Made by a program: the position numbers and the translations under genes. From Anodontia alba (Eukaryota; Mollusca; Bivalvia; Lucinida; Lucinidae), in contig OZ024823.1 in assembly GCA_964016985.1 (NCBI GenBank), forward strand, positions 31,440,104 through 31,504,103: a stretch of DNA of 64,000 nucleotides, read 5' to 3'. Shown here one piece after another: positions 55,248 to 64,000 of this stretch. The notes below the pieces were generated by a model that was not told the origin of the DNA, ran no database searches, and saw nothing but the letters and a program-made list of their open reading frames with translations. Within the stretch, counting starts at the first letter, position 1; each line of letters opens with the position of its first letter.

Positions 55248-56148
55248 CGAGGGTCCTGCAAAATGTTATGTCACTGGGTTCGGATAACTTCAGTGCTACG
55301 TTTTATCAAACATATTTTTATTACAAACCTTCAAAGTATTCCCCCTTTACTGAAACACATTTTTGTAACATTTTTACCCAGTCGCGAAAAGCAGATAAAT
55401 AGTCTTCTTTTGGTATCTGTTGGAGACACTGATAAATAGCGCTGCCAAGAGAACTTCTAGACGTATACTTATTTCCAGAAAGCCTTTTCTTAAGCCTTGG
55501 AAATAAAAAAAAATCACAGGGACTCAGGTCAGGTGAATAAAATGGATGGTTTCAAATTTTCACCTTTTCAGAAGCCAAAAAAGACTTAACCTCACACTTA
55601 TGAGAGGAGGCGTTGTCATGTAAAAGGTGGACTCCTGACCATCCTTTGCTTGGTCCATGTTCCAATGTAACATGTAAATTGGTCAATGTATAAGACTGCA
55701 TCTATTTCAATTTGAAATAACTCGGTCAGCTGGAAAGCAGTTTGAACGAAATAGACGGGGATCGTTACCTATTCAACACATCATTCAAGTGCAGTGAAGC
55801 ATTTCATCACGAAAACATACCTATATAATTTTGACCCCCTTAAACCCCACTTTTATATAGTAAAACTGGGGTTAACGGGTATACATTATTTTTTTTTTAT
55901 TTCTGCTCAAAACATAGATTGTGGGTACTCGTTAGAACCGCCTCGGCGAGGCGGTTCTAACGAGTACCCACAATCTATGTTTTGAGCAGAAATAGGAAAA
56001 AATATCGGAGTTTTTTATCTGAAAATTTTCAGATTTTGGAGATGAAATTTTCAATATATTTGAATAGACATGTTTTCATAATGTTAAAATATACCTGGGA
56101 TAAAACTAAAGAAGCCTATTAATGACAGAACTTTTTGCAGGACCCTCG
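55248..56148 (-). mobile_element. Mariner-type relic with nested hairpin MITE
   Basis: Inverted ends CGAGGGTCCTGCAAAA and complement, flanked by TA. On the minus strand 55640-55325 reads the last third of a mariner transposase: a DNASSHK-like segment (second Asp), YSPDLSPCDFFLFPRLKKRL (third Asp) and CVSVKGEYFEGL. The N-terminal two thirds are missing. Hairpin MITE copy 9 is inserted at 55805-56083. Confidence 0.85.
55805..56083 (+). mobile_element. Hairpin MITE family A, copy 9
   Basis: Complete, with the most perfect central palindrome in the window (about 55904-55990, tip GCCTCGGCGAGGC). Inserted in a mariner relic, so it is younger than that element's arrival. Confidence 0.93.
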
Positions 56149-56855
56149 TACTTTAAGGGCTAAATATGCTTTTTGTATTTGCTATAGCTGACTTTCCATT
56201 AACTTCAAAACAGACAGATTATGAAAGAGTGTTATGAGGAGGAAAAAGTGGAAATACATGTATTATTTGGGACAAAAAAAAGCCAGAAAATATTGCAAAA
56301 CAAACACTTCCGCAGGTATCTCCAAATCAAATCAGAATATCAAAATGAAGTAGCTCTGTTTTGTTTTATTTATTAATATTTTCATTGTCTGCGTATATCC
56401 TTTGAAATATATATTTTAAATGATTATCGTGTAATTGTAATATAGAGCTGCATCAGAATTAAGGGTGTGGTTTCAAGGGGTTTAAGCCCCCGAGTATTCT
56501 ATGTACAGTCCCAAGGTGGTTCCTCTCTTGAAATTCTAAGTTATTCGTACTTTGGTGGTTTCATAAGTGACGTTAGTTTTCTGATTATTTATTCGTCATC
56601 TCGCCTCCCAGCGGACACATGACGTTTGTACAACATCGAATCAATGTCGATGCAACGTCATGACATTGCATCGACGTTGATGCGACATTGTCTCAACGTT
56701 GCGTGCCAGCTGGGCTTCTTCTGGTGTCTTGGGAAGATAAGGTTTCGTGCACGTGACATTCCTTTGTATCTTCACTTATGTATTCCTTTTTCTATTATGT
56801 ACAAGGGCGTATGAGAAAGCACTCTACACATCAAGTAACACCCTGTTCAGAGATA
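56149..56855. other. Intron DNA between two mariner elements
   Basis: No exon seen. Contains palindromic element D copy 3. Confidence 0.45.
56607..56715. mobile_element. Palindromic element D, copy 3
   Basis: Arms CCCAGCGGACACATGACGTT and GCGTGCCAGCTGGG, with repeated CAACGT/ACGTTG motifs inside. Confidence 0.88.
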
Positions 56856-58110
56856 CGAGGGCGTGTCATTACATAACCAGCCTATCCCATTTCCGATTGA
56901 CCGAGACGGTCACGATTTTCATGCCTCGTTTCAATATATGTTTTATACATGGGTACAAAATTGCACACGTATCGAGTCATTCTTTAATAAGATATTGAAT
57001 GTAAAACATGACTAGTGGTGCAAAGGCATGCTTTTCATCTAAAGTTGAGTACCGTGCTGTGATTCGGTACTTGTATTTAAAATGTAAAACAAGCAGGGAA
57101 ATACAAGGCGAGTCAGCCGATGTTTATGGGTCTTCTGCACCATCTTATGCTTAGGTTAAATTCTGGGTAGGGGAATTCATACGCGGTAGAACGTCTTTAG
57201 AAGATGAAGCCAGGTCTGGACGCCCTCTGGATGCCACCGACGAAGAAATGTGTAAGAAATTTCGGGATCTGGTATACTCTGATTGGCGAATTCAGGTGGA
57301 AGAAATAGCGCAAGCATTAGGCATTTCACATGGTAGCGTTTCAACAGTCTTACATGATCGTTTAGGTCCCCAATCCCTTAGCGACGAGCAAATGGCAACC
57401 AGAGCATCAGTATGCAGCGCCTCGTTGAAGCGTTTTAGGTCAAAAGATGATTTTTTTTTTTGCGTCTTGTGACTGTAGATGAGACTTGGTTCATTATTAT
57501 GAGCCAGGGAAAAAAGCTCAGAGTCGTCAGTGGGTAGGGCCTGGGTCCCCGAGGCCAAAGAAGTTCAAGACGCAATCATCTGCTGGCAAGGTGATGGCCA
57601 CAGTCTTTTGGGACGCAAAAGGCGTTATTATGTTGACTTTTTACCGAAGAGAAGTACAATAACTGGAGTGTACTATGCAAACTTGTTAGACCAGCTGAGA
57701 ACCGCCATCCGTGAAAAACGCCGAGGTAAACTCTCTAAAGGTATTTTGCTGCAACAAGACAACGCGAGAGTCCACATTTGCAAACTTGCAATGGATGCTG
57801 TAGAGCGAACCGGGTATGAATTAATACCACATCCTACCTATTCACCTGACCTAGCTCCTAGCGACTTCTTCCTATTCCCAAACTTGAAAAAGGATATCCG
57901 TGGACTTCTTTTCCGGTCTGACGAAGAAGTAGTGACGGAAGTTGAGGAGTGGGGCAATGGAAAGGACCCTGACTTCTACAGTTCTGGGCTGATGGCACTT
58001 GAACACCGTTGGTCTAAGTGCATCACACTTGAGGGCAATTACATTGAAAAACAAAGAGGTGGATCTCAGCCGGAAATAAGTTAGGCTGGTTACTTATTGA
58101 CTCACCCTCG
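56856..58110 (+). mobile_element. Mariner element, near full length, inactive
   Basis: TA-flanked ends CGAGGGCGTGTCATTACATA and the inverse of TTACTTATTGACTCACCCTCG, about 28 bases with several mismatches. The 1255-bp length is typical of mariner. Lies in an SLC22 intron on the opposite strand. Confidence 0.92.
57008..58083 (+). pseudogene. Mariner transposase (DD34D), disrupted
   Basis: Starts MTSGAKACFSSKVEYRAVIR. An in-frame stop lies at about 57152. The helix-turn-helix (VEEIAQALGISHGSVSTVL) is intact. A T run near 57452 shifts the frame before the VDETW box (first Asp). Another shift near 57625 precedes LLQQDNARVH (second Asp) and YSPDLAPSDFFLFP (third Asp). There are 34 residues between the second and third Asp, the mariner signature. 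At least three lesions, so it is dead. Confidence 0.9.
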
Positions 58111-58217
58111 TATATGACGCAATAGCTTTCATTTATTGCAACAACATTAATGCGGGAAAGGTTGTCCAACATATATCGTTTTACCCTAAATATTTGGACA
58201 GCTTTAAAACTTCTTAA

Positions 58218-58483
58218 TATTTGACTCTCGTTATCTCGAACCGCTTATCTCGAATAACCGCTTATCTCGAAGTGAAAATCTGGTCCCTGCTTTAACATGA
58301 AAATCTAACAAGAGGTAACAAAATATTGTAGAAAAGAGAAATTGCTCCCAATTTCTCCTCTTTTCCACAATATTTTCAATACATCTCTAACTTCAGGAGT
58401 CAATTACATATCTATTTGTTAAATGTTGCTGTTTGATTCATTTCAGAGAGTCCCTTGGAATTCGAGATAACGAGAGTCGACTG
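58218..58483. mobile_element. Foldback MITE family T, copy 2
   Basis: Right end GATAACGAGAGTCGACTG-TA is intact, the left end partly lost (TTGACTCTCGTTATC). The inner GAGAAATTGCTCC palindrome is present. Confidence 0.85.
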
Positions 58484-58589
58484 TATACGTGTTGGAAAGC
58501 CCAAAAACGTCCATCATACTACATGTTGATGTGTCTAAAACTGCTAGATAAGTGGCAAACAGTTAAATGATCGTCAATGCATCCTCGTG

Positions 58590-59050
58590 GGTGGGTGGGG
58601 GGGGGGGGGGTTGGGGAGGTAACTTCCTATATATGGCATAGTACGGATGTGCGTGCCGAATAGTCCCCTTTTTCAGCGCTGCCAGGTATATAATTGGCCC
58701 CCTTTTTTCAACAAAAAGTATATGAATGGACCGATTTTTCTGGATTCCCGTGTGAAAGGCCCCATTTTTCTGACATCCTGGTATATGCACATATGTTTCG
58801 CTCAGAGATTTTTCGAGGCTGCTTATCCTCTTGGTATTACATGAATTGACTGTGATATTTGTGTAATAACCAGCAAAAATGGGTACAAACAGTCAAGGGG
58901 CAGTATATGAATAGGTCAACATTTCGGATGATCAAGTATATGAATTGGTCCGTTTTTTCGAAGGCCAGGTATATGAATCGGGTAGGTTTTAAAATATTGG
59001 CTCGCACATCCGTACCAAAATTACCCCTTTAAACCCCCACCCCCACCCCC
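58590..59050 (+). repeat. GTATATGAAT minisatellite and flanks
   Basis: Two groups of ~30-base units (CAGGTATATGAATNGGTCCG with T-rich spacers), at 58620-58800 and 58880-58990, edged by G and C runs (58592-58611, 59032-59051). Same family as 28440-28700. Confidence 0.75.
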
Positions 59051-59547
59051 ACGACACTGCATCTGATCTAGGTCTACACTGCCTGTTCAATTTTACTGCA
59101 TTTACCCCTACAGTCCTCAACCTAAACTTCAAATAAGGCGATTTAAGCTCATGGTGATGTATTTAAATGACCTTTTGTTACCTTTTGTTGAGTGGGAATC
59201 TTCTAAAGCCCACAATGGCTTAAAGTTCCTCTCAACGTCATTTAAACTGATGTCATCGGTTACGGTTAATTGTAAGTCTTAGATGAATTAGTAAATTATA
59301 AACAAATCATACCTTTTGAAGAACAATGTAACAATGTAGAGCATTATCAGACGCCATGCTCTGTAGCGTCTAATCTTGGTCTACATTTCGCTAAGACCAC
59401 GCTGTCTGACCCGTAAGGGTAAACACGACTGGAAAGGCAGTAGAGTTTCATAGTAAAAGTAGGAATATACATTTGTCGGGGACGCAGATTGTAAGTATGT
59501 ACAGTCGAGCTAACATGGCATTGTACAGAAAAAAAAATAGATTTTAC
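59051..59547. other. Intron DNA, no gene recognised
   Basis: A degraded CAGACGC hairpin lies near 59335-59390. The minus frame at 59347 is unsupported. Confidence 0.45.
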
Positions 59548-59773
59548 CTTTTCCTCCATAGATGATTGAAAATATGAAGGACAGACATGCTACTCCCCCA
59601 GTCACCATGCTGCCGACTTGAATGGGTTTCCGTCCTGTCCTATCTACCAGAACAAGAACCAAGAGTCTGCCCGGTATATCCATCATAGCTTGCAGGAAAA
59701 AATCAAGAAACGGTCACCTCCAAGGTCACCACTGTTTAAAGCCAATCCATGGTACACCATACAAACAACTAGT
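59548..59773 (-). CDS. SLC22-type transporter, exon with helices 7-8 (frameshifted)
   Basis: Acceptor TGTATTTCCAG, donor GGAAAAG|GTAAAA. The first part reads LVVCMVYHGLALNSGDLGGD then RFLIF. The second part, in another frame, reads LQAMMDIPGRLLVLVLVDRT then GRKPIQ and a membrane helix. DRTGRKP is the conserved major-facilitator loop motif. One base is missing in the run of six T near 59695-59702. With it the length would be 227 and the phases of both neighbours would fit. The first base, A, after the upstream donor TG makes TGA. Confidence 0.86.
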
Positions 59774-59942
59774 CTGGAAATACATAGCATTAGATGTCAC
59801 TGGCTAACTGACTCCAGCAGTAATTGCCGTTAATGTGTTTGTAAAACCTTTGCTGCAAGTTGAGATAAGATTAAGAAATGGTTTTAAACTTTATTACCTT
59901 TACTGGGCCGTTTAACCTTAACCAATCTCTGGGCAAATTCAG

Positions 59943-60098
59943 CAGACGGCAATTTGATGTTGTTTGCTTTATTTCTACACGAAAACAGGGTTTGACATTT
60001 CATGCGAACTATCTCCTAGGAGACAGTTTGCATGAAATATCAAATCCTGTTTTCTGGAAAAAAAAAAACACAAAAAAACTATTTCAAAATGCCGTCTG
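59943..60098. mobile_element. Foldback MITE family G, copy 3
   Basis: Ends CAGACGGCAATTTGA and AAATGCCGTCTG, inner arms CATTTCATGCGAACTATCTC and inverse. Folds back along most of its length. Short frames at 59878 and 59975 come from it. Confidence 0.88.
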
Positions 60099-60429
60099 TT
60101 GATTGGTTTTTTTTTTGACGGGGAATTGGCATGTGTAATTATTAATTCTGTAAACATTAAATGACGTTCTGCTGAGGTGAAAGCTATTATCATACCAGTT
60201 TCTCTGAGAGAACTGGATCCTATTTCTGATAAGCTGTCTGTCGGGAGCTAATCAGATAATAGGCAACCCACACACAATATCATGTTATATACCCTATACC
60301 AGGTAGCTGATAGCCCAATTCAAAGAATTTAAGCCACTAGATTTTTATACTAAGAATCAAAGCACTGATAGCACTGGTGGGTCGATTGTATCTGATTGTA
60401 GGCTGGTAAAAAAAGCCCCTGAGCGGGTA

Positions 60430-60640
60430 CTTAACCCTTGCCCTGCTAAACCCGGATATACCCTGCCTTAGCAAACTGTAGATCCAGATCAGTTGGCTTC
60501 AGAAGCCAACTGATCTGGATCTGCACTGTTTGTCATGAAGTATGCGAATTTTTATCAAAATCCAGAATCAAGTAATCTGATCGGCTGAAAATCAGAAGTG
60601 GGTATGGCATCTTAATTTATCCAGCAGGACAAGGGTTAAG
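60430..60640. mobile_element. Foldback MITE family H, copy 1
   Basis: Ends CTTAACCCTTGCCCTGCTAAA and CAGCAGGACAAGGGTTAAG. Contains a 42-base perfect hairpin, AGATCCAGATCAGTTGGCTTC and complement. A related hairpin without the ends is at about 60680-60730. Copy 2 is at 63784-63992. Confidence 0.86.
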
Positions 60641-61344
60641 ACGGTTTCATTTCAACCTTAATGTCTTGTAATATAAGCAAAAATGCAGACCTTGATCAGA
60701 CGTCTGATCTGGATCTGCATTGTCTGTCAATGTCCCACTCCAGGTTTTACAGATAACCCTCTTTACACGGCACTCTGACGTCCGCGCAGTTATTTATAAC
60801 CGTTACCTGAATTTCGTAGAAACGTTCCGTTTGGTTTCATTGGTCCATAATAATCACGCGGCCAACAACCTTCAGAAAATTTTGGTGTATGTATACTCTT
60901 GATTGATTTTTAAATAAATCGACACAAAAATAAATATTTTGATGTTGCTCTATTTAGAGCTACGAAATATTGCAAAGACGATCAGGAAAATCCGTCTAGA
61001 AATAATGAACCGATCACCAGCACAAAAAAGAAAATATGATCAGTACGTTTCTGAATTTATCCAAAAAGGGTTAACTTGCAATATATACACGCTATACAGG
61101 TTATTCTTAATAGTTTAGAGGATTTTTGCATTTTTAAAAAGAGATGCAACTGTCAAAATGTTTGCTCCTTTTCTGAAAGAGGTCAATTGTAACAGAAAAT
61201 AATTTGCTCCCTGTGTGGGAGCAAAAGTTTTCCTTTTATAGTTGACACTTTTATAGTTGACACTTTTGCAGAAAAGGTAGTCTCCCCTGTAGAAAATGTA
61301 TGAGAATATGTCACGTGCGCCCAGTCCCCTTCAATATGTAGTAC
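60641..61344. other. Intron DNA of the SLC22 locus
   Basis: A CAGACGTCTGATCTGGATC hairpin near 60690-60720 and a short TTATAGTTGACACTTT duplication near 61240. No exon recognised. Confidence 0.45.
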
Positions 61345-61555
61345 CAGTTAAAGTAAATGACAGCCGTTCTTGTGGCGAGTGTTTTCGAGGAGAACAGATG
61401 CCACAGCCTACCCTGGGGGACAGGGTCCTGCTGACTTCTAAACACCTTCTCAAAGAACTTGTCCGGGAGCAGAACTTGGTTAACTTCGACAGCTCTTGAT
61501 ATGATCTTTTCGAACTCTTGTAATCTCCCCTGACTGTACAGCCAACGAGGAGATC
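61345..61555 (-). CDS. SLC22-type transporter, exon with SPRWL loop
   Basis: Acceptor AATATTTCCAG. Encodes SPRWLYSQGRLQEFEKII, a charged loop (VLLPDKFFEKVFRSQQDPVP), then RLWHLFSSKTLATRTAVIYF and Asn-Trp at the donor TG|GTACTA. (P/E)SPRWL followed by a charged loop is diagnostic of the cytoplasmic loop after helix 6 in SLC22 transporters. Begins in phase 1, ends in phase 2. This is the first exon of the locus in the window; the N-terminal half lies to the right. Confidence 0.88.
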
Positions 61556-61749
61556 CTGGAAATATTCTAAAAACAAGAAGAAAAAAATAATTACACCTTT
61601 GCCAATACTATACATCCTCTAAATATAACCATCATTATGCCATAATACTCATTATCAAAACAGTTGCTATTCTCCGGTCGGATTACTTAATGTACATGTA
61701 CAATTCAGAACGACGGCACTGAACGTTGTATTTGGCCTTGACAACAAAA

Positions 61750-62029
61750 CATTACAAAAACACGCCTATTCAAATATATTGAAAATTTCACCACCAAATG
61801 CTGAAAGTTTTCAGATAAAAATTCTGTTATTTTTTTATATTTTCTGCTCAAAACATAGATTATGGGTACTCGTTAGAATCGCCTCGGCGAGGCGATTCTT
61901 ACGAGTACCCATAATCTATGATTTGAGCAAAAATAAGAAAAAATAATGTATACCCCTGTAAACCCCAGTTTTACTATAAAAAAGTGGGGTTGAAGGGGGT
62001 CAAAACTATATAGGCATGTTTTCGTGATG
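61750..62029 (-). mobile_element. Hairpin MITE family A, copy 10
   Basis: Complete, from CATTACAAAAACACGCC to GGCATGTTTTCGTGATG. The palindrome carries paired changes in both arms relative to the consensus (AATCGCC with GGCGATT, and CCCATAATC with GATTATGGG). Confidence 0.92.
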
Positions 62030-62124
62030 GCTGGTTAGATTCTAATAATTACTAATATTAACCTGATGCTAGTAATAGATGTGTCCCTAACTTAAGTTAA
62101 AATACAATCATAATATGTCAGGTA

Positions 62125-62459
62125 CAGTCGAACCTCGTTATCTCGAACTCGTTTATTTCGAATTACCGCTTATCTCGAAGTGAAAATCTGGTCCCTGTTT
62201 TAACATGAAAATATGACAACAGGTAACAAAATAATGTGGAAAAGAGGAGAAATTGCTCCTAAGGAGCAATTTCTCCTCTTTTCCACATTATTTTATATAT
62301 ATATTTCTAACTTCAAGAGTCAAATTACATATTCATTTGTTAAATGTGGTTGTTCAATTTATTGTTTTGCACACTCTCTCAACTCTGATATGTCGAGGTA
62401 CGGATATCTCGAAGTATTTCATTGAGTCCTTTGGAATTCGAGATAACGAGAGTCGACTG
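62125..62459. mobile_element. Foldback MITE family T, copy 3
   Basis: TA-flanked, ends CAGTCGAACCTCGTTATCTC and GATAACGAGAGTCGACTG. The central GAGGAGAAATTGCTCCTAAG palindrome is longer and more perfect than in the other copies. Confidence 0.9.
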
Positions 62460-62733
62460 TACTTTTATCATTTGAGTTTTCTCTCTTTCAACAAGTGTAC
62501 TGACAAGTGTGAAACTGGAGGCTATGTGAATGCCACAGTGTGATCTGTGTAACAATGTGATCTATGTAACAGTGTGATCTATGTAACAATGTGATCTATC
62601 TAACAGTTTAACAACGCGCCTTTACACGTAAACTGCCATAGCGTTTTGAAAACACAACTTGAACAATTAAGACAACTGGCCCAATACATGGCTGTCGCTG
62701 ATTAAAAGCAACTCGTCATGTACGAGATACAAC

Positions 62734-63696
62734 AAGAGGATTGTGTTGGTCCTATATCGCTCACCTGAGCAAAATGATTTACATATATATAATATTAAAG
62801 TTTAACACAAGTAGATTGCTTTAAGATTTTGTATTAATTGTAAGTTACAGATGACCTTGATGCCCTATAAAATGGAGAAGCAATGCCGTATATGGCAAGC
62901 AGTGCCTTGTTTTTATCCGACCTTCAAACAACTTTTCAAAAATACCATGCAAGGGTCTATTCATCCAAGTCTGGTCAAAGTCCATATAATTAAGAATTGT
63001 AGTTAGACGGACGGACGGACGAACAACGAAAACGAATAGTGACCAATCACAGTTACTCACCATGATATCATTAGGTTAGATAACAAGTGACCCTTGGGGC
63101 GGGACCAATTTGACCCTAGGGCTGTAATTTGAATAATCTTGGTAACTAGATGATTCTAGATACCAAACTCCAAGGGCCTCATACAAAAAGACTTTTAAAG
63201 GTTTTTCCCTAATAAGTATATGAATCTATGTAAAACAAGTGACCCCAGGGCGGGACCGTTTTGGACACATGGGACATAATTTTAACAATCTAGGTAGAGG
63301 TCTACTAGATAAGCCACATAACAAATATCAAGGGCACAGATCTTATAGTTCGAGGCAAGATTATTTTTTTGATTTTCCCCGTTATGGGTCAACTAGACCA
63401 CGCTTCAAACCAAATTTAAAAAACCTTGGCTTTCTGTTTTCAGACAAGACGGTTTAACAGATTTTTGCTAAATATCCCCTTTTGTTGCCATGGCAACCAG
63501 AGTACTGTATGGAATGTAATTTATTGAACAACTTTGGAAAAGGACAACCAGAAGATCACTTCTGCCAAGTTTGGTTAGAATTCATTCAGTGGTTTAGGCG
63601 GCTATGTTGTTTAAAGAAATTGTGACCTAGTGGACGGACGGATGACAACGACGAACGGCGACCGATCTGAACAGCGCCTTTGTCTCAGGAGAGCTA
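62734..63696 (-). repeat. Interspersed repeat with tandem core (AGCTCACCTGAGC type)
   Basis: Begins with ATATCGCTCACCTGAGC and ends with CTCAGGAGAGCTAAAA. Contains GACGGACGGACGGACG (63008-63023), which recurs at 63634-63645. Also has about two and a half units of ~155 bp with CAAGTGACC, GGGGCGGGACC and TTGAACAATCT-like blocks. No gene. Confidence 0.7.
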
Positions 63697-63783
63697 AAAC
63701 ACGCAGATATTAAACACACATATACCGATGTTATAGTATAATGTAGAATAGAAAATCGTAGAAGGTTTATTTACAATGAATAA

Positions 63784-63992
63784 CTTAACCCTTGTCATGC
63801 TGAATAAATTAATATGCCACGCCTTATTTTCAGTCAATCAGATTACTTCCATCCAAATCAATGATAAAAATTCACATACGTAATGACAAACAATGCAGAT
63901 CTAGATTAGTTGGTTTCTGAAGGAGCCGTTGATCTGTATCTATACTGTTTTCAAAGACTGAATATATCCGGGACCAGCAGGACTAGAGTTAA
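63784..63992. mobile_element. Foldback MITE family H, copy 2
   Basis: Ends CTTAACCCTTGTCATGCTGA and CAGCAGGACTAGAGTTAA. The inner hairpin is diverged (AGATCTAGATTAGTTGG / CCGTTGATCTGTATCT). More decayed than copy 1. Confidence 0.8.
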
Positions 63993-64000
63993 CGGTGTCC

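Larger units (their letters stand above)
47736..61555 (-). other. SLC22-type organic cation/anion transporter locus, 3' half
   Basis: Five exons on the minus strand (61555-61345, 59773-59548, 54723-54543, 51884-51733, 47853-47736) give the second half of a major-facilitator SLC22 protein: the large-loop SPRWL motif, helices 7-12 with DRTGRKP and SAELFPT, the PETLN/IEDGEKF end and the tail. Exon phases agree at the junctions. Earlier exons lie to the right of the window. Lesions: one base missing near 59695-59700, one missing near 54630, and the codon split between exons 61345 and 59773 would be TGA where Trp is expected. It is either a pseudogene or carries assembly errors. An intronless dioxygenase gene lies antisense in the last intron. 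Confidence 0.82.

Noticed and set aside
62845..63457. Short frames on both strands near the right end
   Set aside because: They lie in an interspersed repeat with GACG runs and tandem units; no exon signals.

Overview
This looks like a eukaryotic, probably bivalve mollusc, nuclear window: AT-rich, low gene density, spliced exons with GT/AG borders, and a heavy load of short foldback elements, tandem-repeat elements, Tc1/mariner relics, reverse-transcriptase relics and one tRNA-derived SINE. The species cannot be named from the sequence. Placement rests on the repeat style and on a cysteine-rich receptor-like ectodomain of a kind expanded in bivalves.

Three host loci are supported. (1) Plus strand, 32295-38931: a two-exon gene whose product starts with a signal-like segment and a somatomedin-B-like cysteine cluster. 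It resembles the extracellular part of molluscan methuselah-like or adhesion-type receptors, but no seven-helix region is seen. (2) Minus strand, 61555 down to 47736: five exons forming the C-terminal half of an SLC22-type organic cation/anion transporter. The N-terminal half lies beyond the right edge. Two exons each lack one base beside a short T run, and one junction would read TGA, so it is either decaying or mis-assembled. (3) Plus strand, 49377-50315: an uninterrupted 2-oxoglutarate/Fe(II) dioxygenase gene with all iron and 2OG ligands, nested antisense in the last intron of the SLC22 locus.

Layout: 1-5.6 kb holds microsatellites, a ~185-bp tandem repeat and a Tc1 element carrying a nested retro-fragment. 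7-10.5 kb has inverted copies of the same tandem repeat and a ~1.9-kb element with a ~145-bp tandem core. 13-18.2 kb has a ~140-bp tandem array, a LINE relic and 5'-truncated retroelements. 19.4-26 kb is a decayed Penelope-like composite between ~360-bp direct repeats. 26-32 kb is foldback repeats and unassigned DNA. 32-39 kb is the receptor-like gene, with an intron holding a 2.6-kb minisatellite made from its own 3' splice site. 39-47.6 kb holds a BEL/Pao integrase fragment, a ~160-bp array, RT relics and a second Tc1. 47.7-61.6 kb is the SLC22 locus with the nested oxygenase and many insertions. 62-64 kb is repeats.

The most striking observation is the minisatellite at 35.4-38.0 kb. Each ~60-bp unit is a copy of the polypyrimidine tract, AG acceptor and first codons of the exon that follows it, so the real splice acceptor is preceded by some 33 decayed copies of itself.
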